From the NCBI GenBank assembly GCA_002099365.1, contig MSED01000003.1, positions 2,728,001 through 2,792,000 of the forward strand: a stretch of 64,000 bases of DNA. Reading direction: 5' to 3'. Positions 41,364 through 50,992 of the stretch are shown here, piece by piece. The notes beneath the pieces were generated by a model. That model made no database searches. It saw nothing but the letters and a program-made list of their open reading frames with translations, and was not told the origin of the DNA. Within the stretch, counting starts at the first letter, position 1, and the number at the start of each line of letters is the position of its first letter. Source of the DNA: Phialophora verrucosa. Taxonomy: Eukaryota; Ascomycota; Eurotiomycetes; Chaetothyriales; Herpotrichiellaceae. Both the position numbers and the translations under genes were made by a program.

Positions 41364-42595
41364 ATGGCGCATCCCACCGTTAGCCTTCGACAGCTGCTTT
41401 ATGCCGTCGTGCTCGCTGTCTTCCCACCGGCTCTCCTTGCACAGCAATCGGCTCCGGCGCACACGGCATCGATCCTGCCCTTCAACATCACCGCGTCGAC
41501 CAGGCTGAACACAGCCAACTACTCGGCGCCGATCTTCCCGATCGCGCCGTTCAACAAGTATGCCGGAAATCCGATCCTGACGCCCAACCCGGCGGCCAAC
41601 TGGGAGTCGGCGTTCCTGTACAACCCGACGGCGATTGTGCTGAACGAGACCATCTTCCTGCTGTACCGTGCGCAGAACGCGACCAAGACATCGTCCATCG
41701 GGCTGGCGTGGTCGACCGACGGCGTGACCTTCACGCGCCTGGACCGGCCGATCGTGTACGCGACCGAACCGTGGGAACACATCGGCGGCACCGAGGACCC
41801 GCGCCTCGTCCGCGTCAACGGGACATTCTACATGACGTACACGGCGTACGACAACGTGACGGCGCAGCTCTGCCTGGCGACGTCGACGGACCTGCTGTCC
41901 TGGACGAAACACCCGCCCTTGTTCCCGGGCTTCCAGGACGTGGCGTACAGCGACATCGACGTGCCCTCGCCGCGCCTCAACCACACCAAGTCGGGGGCCA
42001 TTGTGAGCGAGCCCACGGCCCACGACGGCCTGTACCACATGTACTTTGGGGACTCGTTCTTCTACCACGCCACCTCGCCGGACATGGTCAACTGGACGGC
42101 CCTCCCACCGGACAACTACTTCGCCGGCCCCGTGAATCCGTGGGAGAACCGACTGATCGAGCCGGGCCCCGCGCCCATCAAGACTCGCGACGGCAAATGG
42201 CTGCTCGTCTACAACGGCATGACCACCGGGCGCGTCGGGTACCCCCAGAACCAGTACTCGGTGGGCCAGATGCTGATCGATCCGTCCGGCTCGTTCCGCC
42301 CGACCCTGAACGCGAGTGACGACGCGTATCAGCCGGCGTTGAGGGACGGGCCCGTCGCGCGCCTGGAGAGGCCGATCCTAGTCCCCGAGGCGGGCAACGA
42401 GCAACAAGGCCAGGTCGACCAGGTCGTCTTTGCCGAGGGGCTCGTGCAGTTCAAGGGCAAGTGGTTCTTGTATTTCGGTAAGTCTCCGCATCAATATTTG
42501 AAACCCCGATCGTGCTGGCCGGGATGGCTAACGCAGATAACACAGGCCAAGGAGACAGTGAACTGGGCGTGGCCATCGCCGATGTCCAGCCTTGA
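41364..42595 (+). CDS. Secreted GH130-family glycosidase/phosphorylase
   Basis: Exons 41364-42477 and 42537-42595 (intron GTAAGT..CTAACGCAG) give 390 aa ending FDNTGQGDSELGVAIADVQP; reading through the intron gives an unrelated tail. Signal peptide (LLYAVVLAVFPPALLAQQS) and many NxS/T sites point to a secreted glycoprotein. A five-bladed beta-propeller of the GH130 type is suggested by NKYAGNPILTPNP, WESAFLYNPTAIV, FLLYRAQ, HIGGTEDPRLVRVNGTFYMTYTAYD, RLIEPGPAPIKTRDGKWLLVYNGM and VVFAEGLVQFKGKWFLYF. The Asp in GTEDPR is the usual GH130 catalytic acid. GH130 acts on beta-mannosides by phosphorolysis or hydrolysis; I cannot tell which here. Exon 1 is markedly GC-rich compared with its neighbours, which also produces long antisense frames. 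This could mean high expression or acquisition by transfer. Confidence 0.88.
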
Positions 42596-44471
42596 GAAAG
42601 GACCAACGCCGCAGTCGTGGCACGAATGTTTAATATGCTGAGGGGTTTTCGTAGCAGAGCCATAATCACATGTGCATACACACATCTATGTCCATCTGCC
42701 GATTATCGCCTCTCACAGATACATGTTTGGTTCTGACCCTGATCCAAATCCTAACCTAGACAGGGCTGTGAAGTGAGGACGAGCATAAGCATGAGCACGC
42801 CAACGTCGCCACTTATCACGACAGCAGGCTGACGGGTCCAGTGGACCCCCGGTCCCTCGACTGTTTATATCGATAGACACGGAGCAAGCAAGCAACTTCC
42901 ACGTATTTGTCAGGCCAGATCTGAATATTGGCATCTATCTAACCAACTATCTTGGTGTGTTTGGCTATCTTTCTTACGATCCGTGAATGACAATCCTTCC
43001 AAAACAGATGGATAGATAGATCTCAGACCCCAGCCCACGGCTTTTTTTTCTCGGAAGACAAGGGGGGGTGTTTGGTGGACTGGGCAAGCCACAAGTCCGT
43101 CCGCCTCAAACGCATACCTCTGCATACCGGTGGATCAAGATCTGCATGCTGGAAAATGATGCACCAGAAGCATGTGGAGAGGCAGACCTTCTCCGAAGCG
43201 GATTCCCGGCCTGCTGCGTACCTCCCTTCCCCACAATTCGACCGTGTAGTGCGTTTGCTCGAGATGATATGCGTGGCGAGCAGACCGTTGGTTGAAAGCA
43301 CAGTGACATGGGGAAAGGAAGAACACAAGCCGGATATCCACTTCGAAGGTGAACTCATCCGGGTTGGAGCCCGTTCCCTCTCCGACCTGTCCTCTCACCG
43401 AAGCCGACTGCATCCAACCTCTCCGAAGATCGGCGAAGAGACAGCGACCACGGCTGAGACATGAATCTCGCGAGACGACAGGCTGGAAAGGCGGGACAGC
43501 AACCGCGGACGAGGGTCTCGACACCCACGCACAAACCGCAACAATCGTGAGGTATCCCTCGAGTCCATAGCTCGACAAGCAGAGAATGGTCAGGCTGGAA
43601 GAGCCTACACAACAACATCCCACGATGGGGATGAAGGGGGCTCTAAGCCAGTGGTCCCAAAGCATTCCCGTACAAAACCTGCTTCGTCCCCGAGATGCCA
43701 CCTGCAGCAAGGCAGATGACATATAGATCGTAAGGACTTATGATTCCACTCCATCACGCGACTCCGGCTGCGATAATAATGGCACAGTGCCTGATCGCGG
43801 CACCGAGGCCTTGCTTGACACCTGGCCGCACGAGGGGCCAGGCGCGACAGCCACTCTGGGGATCGAGGGCTATCGAAAGGTCGGCGGAGAAACAAACAAG
43901 GTATCTTCCAACCGGGGGAAGAAAGAACCACGCTGTGCCACCGGAGAAGCTGCCTTACCGTTAGTATTCATGATCGTCATCGGAAGGGGCAGCAGACCAC
44001 GACACGCGGTACAATTTTGGGGCAGTACTCACGGGCAGGGAAGGAACTCTAGTCCCTCAGTCGTTGACCTTGAGGAAAACAATCTTCTTTGTTCTTCGGC
44101 GTGATAAAATGGCCCGGTGCCTTTGTCGATCCGGCGCCGGGCGGTTTGATGTCCGGAACAGAGCAGACGACTTTTCCTCCACAAAGCATTTCATCATACA
44201 ACATCACAGCGCACAATACCAGTGCCACCCGTATGTACGCGCGCTTATCGCGGTCATGTTTCGATCGGAATTCCATTGTTCTCCATAAATCTCCCATTTG
44301 CTCTCCACTGTATGGCAACTCTGGCGGTGTTTGTCCAGTGCAAAGTAGGTGGATATCGGCTCAAGATGATGGAATATTGATTCTCATTTCTCGCTGTTTC
44401 CTTTTTACGATCTCAATCTCGTATTTCGTTCTCAACTCTCGTCAAATAAACCCGTGCTTGCTGCGGTGTCG
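42596..44471. other. Intergenic, convergent GH130 / PRM1 3' ends
   Basis: About 1.9 kb. Several 60-195-codon open frames on both strands overlap each other and show no domain, signal or splice logic. No repeat or RNA gene seen. Unusually long for a convergent gap, so a small unrecognised gene is possible. Confidence 0.4.
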
Positions 44472-46613
44472 TCAACGGAATCCCAGCTTTGAATCCTGGT
44501 AATCGTCCTCGGGTACAACAGACTTTTCCGGTGGACTGTATTCGGGTGCAGGCGACATCGGCCCATTCTTGTTCACGTTGCTCAACGGAATATCTACAAA
44601 TCCAGTATACCGGTCTTGGTTGTCGGAGCGAAAGTCATTGCCTGGTGGCATGGTCGAAGGGAACGCCGGAGCGCCCCCTTCACCTCGTACCTTGTCGCGG
44701 CCGTGCCAAAGCATCAAGGCTCGGGCAATGCCAAGGAATACGACGAAAATCCAGACAAGCAAGAAGACGGTCGAAATGATCGCTTCGGTCCGAATGGCCT
44801 CTTTCAGCTGATCGATGAATCTGGCGATAGCTGAGGAGATCTTGTCACTAGCAGCGTCCCCAGGACTGGCAAGGAACGAGGCCGAAGGATTGCTAGAGTC
44901 TGCCAAGCTGGCCACAGCACCTGTGCTGAAAGTGTCATTCGAAAGTAGGGGGAAGTCGATATGCGCATTATCGTGGACCCAGGTGAGTCCCTTCTCGATC
45001 CCTTGGATCTTGAGCAGAACGAGGCAATTGAGGACTTCCATGATCGGGTCGTACAGGATCGTGCCGCCAAAGGTGGTGTTGAGGACTTTCGTTGTCTGGT
45101 CGACGAATGCAACGAGCGTATCGTTGATGGCAGTCGTCGACGTATTGACCCAACCCAGCATGTTCTGGTTGATATCCTTGTTCGTGGCCTCGATGGCCGC
45201 GTTGGTAGTGATAGCCCACTGCTCAGATGCGTTGTTGAGTGAGGCAATGACCTTATCGGAGAAGGCCCCGACTTGATTGGTAAGGTCTGGCACTTCCTTC
45301 TCCAGAGAGTGAAGTAGGATGGCTTGGCAGGCGCAGGAGAACAAGCCGGCAATCGCCAGCGCAAGGACGAACAATGCTGCGTCAGATGTGGCGTACGCGA
45401 CAACCCAACGGATCAAGTCCCTCTTTCGCTGCGACTCGAATGTCTTGGAGAGCTTGACGCCAGCGGAGGATGTGTAGGGTCGGCTGACCAGGTACACGGC
45501 ATCCATGGGATCTTGAGCGTTGGAGCTGACGAGTTGGCTGCGCTCCTGCATTTTTCGGTATCGCTTGATTTCCCGCCACGCCATTGGGATCATGACCAGG
45601 ATTGCAAGAGTAAGGAGAACTCCGATGAAGACTCTGCGTGCGAGAGCAGCAAGATCAACCATGCCGTCGAAGAAATCGTTGATTCCGTCGTTGTCACTGC
45701 AGAAACTGAGTTGCTCTTTCTGCGGGACAGGAAAAAGAGATCGGTTGAAGGTATAGTTGCCCACATATTCGTTCATGAGCTGCTTGACTTCTTCAAACGG
45801 CAGGCGGATGATGGTTTCGGTAAAATTTTTCACTTGATCGAAGGTAGGAATTGAGCCGTTGAGTTTCTTGAGATCGGCATCGAGATTTCCTGGAAGCTTG
45901 AGATTTTTCAGAGAGTTCATCTCCGAGGTCAGGTTGAGAGGAGAGGGCTGATCAACAGTCTGTCCGAAAGCGATAAAGCTCTCAAGTTTGCCGATGAAAC
46001 TGTTGTATGCGTCCTCAAAGGTGTTGACAGCGCCCGACAAATCCTTTCCAAGAGTTTGAGTGAGTTTGTTGAGGCCATCTTGGGCCGAGTCCAGAACTCC
46101 AATGACTGAGTGCAGGCTTCCGCTGACGGCAAATGTGATCAGGCAGAGGTAGGTGTTGGTCATCATCCCGATGACGAACACCACGATTTCCTCAATGGCG
46201 GTCACACTCATCGTCGACATCTGAATCAGGCCGTTGACCGATTTCTCGATGCCAGTGGCAGCCAACTCGTTCACGCCTTGAGACATGTAGTGAGGCATGG
46301 AAGCCATGGCTGAGCCCATCGATTCAACGTCTGAACATGCCGAAAGAGCTTCGCGCCGCGCGGATGCCAGGTTGTCGTCGATGCCAGCGATTGCGATAAG
46401 GGTGCGAGCAAGGACAAGTAGGAGAAGGATGGTCCATCGATTGATCCATATTTGCGATAGACGGGCCCGGAGGCCAAGGTAGGGTGTGATGGACGGTGCG
46501 GTGTGTGGTAACGACCGAGGTGGGCTTTGGTTGGAGTAGTAGTCTCGTACCTCATGACTGCCGGCAGGCATGGATGGAGAAGCGCCAGCCGCGAAGGCCG
46601 ACGGGGCAGACAT
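44472..46613 (-). CDS. prm1: Plasma membrane fusion protein PRM1
   Basis: Multi-span membrane protein needed for efficient plasma-membrane fusion during mating or hyphal/cell fusion. Intronless, 713 aa, a typical length. Hydrophobic spans lie near 60-78 (WTILLLLVLARTLIAIAG), 143-165, 335-353 (VFIGVLLTLAILVMIPMAW), 415-436 and 615-637 (IISTVFLLVWIFVVFLG). Between them are two large extracytosolic loops with many N-glycosylation sites and the family Cys (SFCSDNDGINDFFDGM). Conserved blocks include ITPYLGLRARLSQIWINRWT, SVNGLIQMSTMSVTAIEEIV, AWREIKRYRKM and LLHSLEKEVPDL. The C-terminus is a Pro-rich cytosolic tail. The start ATG at 46613 has an in-frame stop-free context only downstream. Confidence 0.94.
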   Translation of the reverse strand: MSAPSAFAAGASPSMPAGSHEVRDYYSNQSPPRSLPHTAPSITPYLGLRARLSQIWINRWTILLLLVLARTLIAIAGIDDNLASARREALSACSDVESMGSAMASMPHYMSQGVNELAATGIEKSVNGLIQMSTMSVTAIEEIVVFVIGMMTNTYLCLITFAVSGSLHSVIGVLDSAQDGLNKLTQTLGKDLSGAVNTFEDAYNSFIGKLESFIAFGQTVDQPSPLNLTSEMNSLKNLKLPGNLDADLKKLNGSIPTFDQVKNFTETIIRLPFEEVKQLMNEYVGNYTFNRSLFPVPQKEQLSFCSDNDGINDFFDGMVDLAALARRVFIGVLLTLAILVMIPMAWREIKRYRKMQERSQLVSSNAQDPMDAVYLVSRPYTSSAGVKLSKTFESQRKRDLIRWVVAYATSDAALFVLALAIAGLFSCACQAILLHSLEKEVPDLTNQVGAFSDKVIASLNNASEQWAITTNAAIEATNKDINQNMLGWVNTSTTAINDTLVAFVDQTTKVLNTTFGGTILYDPIMEVLNCLVLLKIQGIEKGLTWVHDNAHIDFPLLSNDTFSTGAVASLADSSNPSASFLASPGDAASDKISSAIARFIDQLKEAIRTEAIISTVFLLVWIFVVFLGIARALMLWHGRDKVRGEGGAPAFPSTMPPGNDFRSDNQDRYTGFVDIPLSNVNKNGPMSPAPEYSPPEKSVVPEDDYQDSKLGFR

Positions 46614-48281
46614 GGTGCAGAAATCGACAGGAGATTATCTGATGTTCGGGTCCAAGTAAGTGTCTTGATCGTACAGTAGATCGGTGGAGGGTTGCAGAAA
46701 ACAGTTTGCAAAATTCGGCAGGAAGGAAGAAACAGCGCAAACAGGTAGTGTTACAGTCGCTGGGCGTGTTAGGTGACAAAGGCAGTCATCAAGACATGCG
46801 AAAGAAAGTGATATTAACGGGCGCAACAAAGGAGATTCGTGACGCGAAAGAACACAGAGGGAGTCGACAATGAGGAACAAGTGAAGAGCAAAGCATTGTG
46901 CGGGACGGTGACAATAAGAATAGCAGCAGTGAACAATGAAAGGCAATTCTGCCAGTACGTACCGCTTCCCCAGGCGATCGCCGCCCCACGCCGCAGACAC
47001 ACCGACAACATGTCGCAAGAGGCTCGTCCGAAATACTGTGGATTGGCTGGTTTCGAAAGAGTTGCTGCATGTTGCGGTGCAAGAAGATCGGCTGGTGGTC
47101 GATGTTTCCAGGCCGAACGTTGGCGCGCAGCCTGGAAACAGCGCCACCAGGCCGAAGAAGCGCCCACCAACCGTCTCGCCCGAGCCACCTCCACGCCTGA
47201 CACGCGCTCTCACGTGGAGTTCGAAGTTGAAACAAGATCGCATCGGGAAATGAGACGGCAGCGCAGGCTCCTCTTCAGCTTGCCTCGTCGTCTTCCCAGC
47301 TGCCACCGAGTCCCGCGGCAACGCTGCTAGGGACCCCGTCCCGACTGGTGACGCAACCCGACAACATAGCCGCCGGGCACGTCTCGGGAAATTGTAAACG
47401 GACAGGTGCAGTGCCCGCAGCGGGCTGGCGGACAGCTGGGAGGGGGAGACACCACGAGGCAATCCGATAATCTCAATTGTGTCTACAGAAAAGAAGGCCC
47501 AGCGAAATGACGAAGAGGCAGCCTTTTATGAGATGCTGGGAATCAGCCACCGATCGCCCATTTTGCTGTGGCGCTCACTCTCGAGATGAGATCATTCCCT
47601 GTTTTAATCCCTGTTCGGGGCGCTAATCTGTGTGCTGACTAGTGCAGACTCCATGTCCACTAGCTTTCCCCAACTGCGTCGTTCGTACAAAAATTTCAGC
47701 CTTGTGTCCGTCGAGTATCGAGGATCAAGGCTGATCTAACGTGTCCGCGCGAAAGCACAAGTCACCAGAAATCCAGGCTAGGTCACTCATTGGAGTGGCG
47801 AATATCACTATCAAGCGTCGGTCTCCGTCCCGCATCGTGTCTGGTCATTCGATACATCTCATCATGTTGTTTCTCGCTCGCTGTCAAGCGAGAGTGGTTT
47901 TTTGGGTCTGTAGGCGATGTGCGCAGTGACCGATGCGTCACGAGGACGTCTGCGCGTAGAAATTGGTCGGTGCGAGGTGTCGAAGATGTAGGATTGCCGA
48001 GTTGAGCATACGATGATGGTCAAAGCAGAAGGTGCCACAGCGTGGTGTCCACGGTTCAGTTTGCAGAAGTTTCAAGCATGCCATCTTGTGCGAGGTCCGG
48101 TCGGTTTCAGGTCAGGTCACAGCATGTGCGAAAATCGGCGTAGACGAAGACAGCGTGCGAGCGAGCGGTTATCCAGCGGTCCACGACACGAAGCGGACTG
48201 GTCGAATACGTCAAGAGGTCATCCAGCAGAGACGTCGAAATCCACATGCACGAGCTCACGATCGGTCATCTCACCGCGCCC
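46614..48281. other. Intergenic upstream of PRM1
   Basis: About 1.7 kb between the PRM1 start and the KH-gene stop. A 275-codon frame (46635-47462, minus) is Cys/Ser/Leu-rich without family features, ends just before PRM1 and is not supported. Nothing else found. Confidence 0.4.
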
Positions 48282-49982
48282 TCATCGTTGCTCACCTTGA
48301 CCCTGGCCGCCTTGTTGTTGCGCCATGGCTGCATACCACATTTGGAGGTAATTCTGATAGCCGCCATAGGCGGCATAAGGGTCTGCAGCCCCGGCAGCTG
48401 GAGGTGCTGCCACCTGCGCCGGAAGGGCGGCGGCAGCTGGATAGCTGGGTTGTTGTCCCGAGTACCTGTCTCCGTAGTCGTCTCGACTTTCATGTTCGCG
48501 GGCTTGTGTTCGGGCACGCTGAATCATGTTAGCATGTGCACGAAGCGCAATCATAGGCCAACCTTACCACAACGTCCACCTTCTCCATGATAGCACGTTT
48601 GGCTGCATCGATCGCATGACGGCTGCCAATGAGACCAATTTCACGTTCAATGTCCCGACCACTCGCTGGCGATACGTTGATCTTGCACCCTGTTTGGTTC
48701 TGCATATCACGGATAGACTCACCCCCTGCACAACTGTTAGCGATACACATGAGAAAGACTGATTGCAACATGCCTTTGCCAATGATCATACCCACTGCGT
48801 CGCCGGGCACGACGATGCTGTCATTGATCTTGCCGCCACCGCTACTGTGCGAGTCTTCTCGTTCGCGGTGGAGGTCTTTCACGCTGATGCCCTTCTGATC
48901 ACTTTCCACAATCTCCAGGATCAAATCTCGCGCGTACTGCTGAGCTGACGCACTGCCAATCAGGTTGACGGGTCGCATTCCGTTGATGCTCTTGTTCTCT
49001 CCGACAATGTTAACGTGACAGCCGCTCCGGTCTTGCAAGTCCCGGATGGTTTCACCTCCACGTCCGATGATCAATCCAACCGTCCGGTCTGGAACCATCA
49101 TTTGAAGACTATCGCCTTCTTTGGTCGTCGTGACTTTGCTCGAATGACGGGCCTTTTCCTGGGCCGGTCCGCCTCTCTTTGAGACCTCGTTGTCATCGAT
49201 GATCCTAAAGATTTCATTTTTGGCAGCGGCGCGTGCCGCTCGGGGCCCAGTTATCCTGCAATGCCTCTGAGGACCGGGGACTTCGGGCCCGTCCATAAAT
49301 TGAACACGAGCCCCCGTGGTGTTTTCGACTCGTCGTAAATTTTCCCCCGACCGCCCAATGATGAGACCGACGACGCCTTTGTCTAGAGGCAGGATTTCTG
49401 ATTCATCGTCACCTCCCTGGTCGCGCCCGGTTGACCTGTCATCTCTGAATCTTCCAGGAGAATACGGTGCAGCCCGTGGGGACAAAGAACGATCTCTGTT
49501 GTATCCACGATCATTTGCCCGTCTATCGTCTCTGTAGGGATTGTAAGCTTCTCGGTAGCCTTCCCGGCGTGGAGGGGATCTAGACGGCGATCTCGAGCGT
49601 CGGTAGCCTCTGCTTCCGGTTCTGGGGTCGGGATTGATAGGAGCTATGGATTCGTAGTCAGCAAGTGCAGGCCAAGGCAGACAATCATCTTACGTCGAGT
49701 AGGATCGTATGAGAGGCCTTTCTCGGCGGCGATTCCTCGAGCTTTGGCTATCGCATCGGCAATGCTAACAGAGCCAGAGCTGATAGGCTGTATCCCCCCC
49801 AGATCGACGCTACCAGAGTTGATCGGTTGAGGAAGTCCGTAAGGTGCGGCGCTACCAGGAGGAGATGCATATTGAGGCGGGGGATATGGCATGCCTGGCA
49901 CAGGTGGAGGAGGAGCTTGGGAGGGAGTTCCTCCTTGCCTCTGCGCCGCGAGAGCGGCGAGGATGTTGCTGAGATCAGCCAT
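48282..49982 (-). CDS. Three-KH-domain RNA-binding protein (FUBP/KSRP-like)
   Basis: Single-stranded RNA/DNA binding protein, probably nuclear, with a role in splicing or mRNA control. Exons 49982-49694, 49643-48774, 48725-48568 and 48518-48282 close to 517 aa. Order: Pro/Gln/Gly-rich N-terminus; RS-like segment (YRRSRSPSRSPPRR); KH1 with VGLIIGRSGENLRRVE; KH2 with VGLIIGRGGETIRDLQ; KH3 with VGMIIGKGGESIRDMQ, so all three GxxG loops are intact; Ala/Pro-rich tail ending in the FUBP-type Tyr motif YGGYQNYLQMWYAAMAQQQ. Intron 3 (between exons 2 and 3) starts with GC (48773) rather than GT and lies inside the KH3 GKGG loop; only this boundary gives GKGGE. The divergent neighbour starts 1.0 kb away. 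Confidence 0.92.
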
Positions 49983-50992
49983 GAAGACTTCGGCAACGAA
50001 TCTCAGACCAAAAACTTTGGAAGCAAATAAGGCGGGAAGGTGGTAGCCTAGATATTTTACTGATGAGGCGTCAATGGGAATTTTGTGAGGGGCTGATGAG
50101 GTTTCGAGCTTCGAGGATCCAGTAAGAAAACCAAGCACGAAACAACGTGAAGCCGCGTCCGGCGAAAGTGGACTCGAACTGTGGATATCACGTGGATGCA
50201 CGTGCTCAGTCGTCCCGATGACGGTTTCCACGTGACTCCTCGAAAAGTGCTTCGTCCCCTGGATTCTTCTTTCAACTTCACTAAAGCACTGACCCAACCA
50301 AGCATGCATCTGACAAGATAGACCGGAGAAGATGTCGTATGAATGAAGACAGTGATTACTTAGTGGCCACAAAAGGACATGCCGGTAGCATCTCAAGGCC
50401 ACAGAACCCCTGGCAGGAAGCTTCAACTCTCAGAGAGCTTCGTAACGACGAGGCGCACCGGTGGTATAATTGCCATGGTACCTTGATGCGCCTCACGTAA
50501 CCACCGGCTCAGATTCTTCCAACGGCGGTTGAGGATGACAAGATGGATGCTGCTTGCATCGAGGGCACGCCGAGTCCATTTCACCTAGGATCCTCCATCT
50601 TCGACCTTCAGTTGAGGTGAACATGCTATTGAGGCCCTCTGCCGACTTGTCAGGCCACATGCTTGGATGCAAAGGGGAAGAAGCCCGGTATGGCAGTGGC
50701 AGTCTTTGTTGGATCAGGCTGGTTTGCGTTTGTATCGCTGCAAACAAGTCCCTAGACAATCCCCACGGCAAATCCCTGTGAGTTGTGTAGAGCAATGTCG
50801 CCCAGTCCATGTTGCCATCCTTCACCTGCGTCGCGCTAAGCATGACACTGCGGTCGCACCCAGCCAGACCGCCCTGTCCGTGAATTTCAAGCAGCGTCAA
50901 ACACCTGGCGCACTTCGGATACGTCACGACCGTTGCCCACTTGTGTCTTTCGGCAGTCCTCTTTCGGCAGACATTCATACCATCTTTCGACG
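49983..50992. promoter_or_regulatory. Divergent promoter region, KH gene / zinc-finger gene
   Basis: 1.0 kb between two divergent starts. Contains three CACGTG boxes at 50189-50234. The frame upstream of the KH ATG stays open for about 150 codons but has no conserved features. Confidence 0.5.
50189..50234. promoter_or_regulatory. Cluster of three CACGTG boxes
   Basis: CACGTG at 50189-50194, 50199-50204 and 50229-50234. The outer two read ATCACGTG and, on the other strand, GTCACGTG, both matching the RTCACGTG Cbf1-type consensus. About 210-250 bp upstream of the KH gene ATG. Confidence 0.5.

Noticed and set aside
41229..42068. 279-codon minus-strand frame, and a 203-codon plus frame, over the GH130 gene
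   Set aside because: Both arise from high GC in third positions of GH130 exon 1; the translations are Arg/His/Pro-rich and lack domains.
43135..43722. 195-codon minus-strand frame in the GH130/PRM1 gap
   Set aside because: Overlaps several equal-quality frames on both strands and has irregular Cys/Arg-rich composition with no domain.
46635..47462. 275-codon minus-strand frame upstream of PRM1
   Set aside because: Cys/Ser/Leu-rich translation, overlapping open frames in other phases, no signal peptide, domain or splice continuity with PRM1.
50160..50240. tRNA B-box-like GTTCGAGTCC on the minus strand
   Set aside because: The flanking bases do not form a T stem (A opposite C at the second pair) and no A box or acceptor stem is found.
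49644..50426. N-terminal extension of the KH protein by about 150 codons
   Set aside because: The frame is open upstream of ATG 49982 but the added sequence is unlike the rest, crosses the CACGTG cluster and has no conserved feature; MADLSNILAALAAQ is a natural start.
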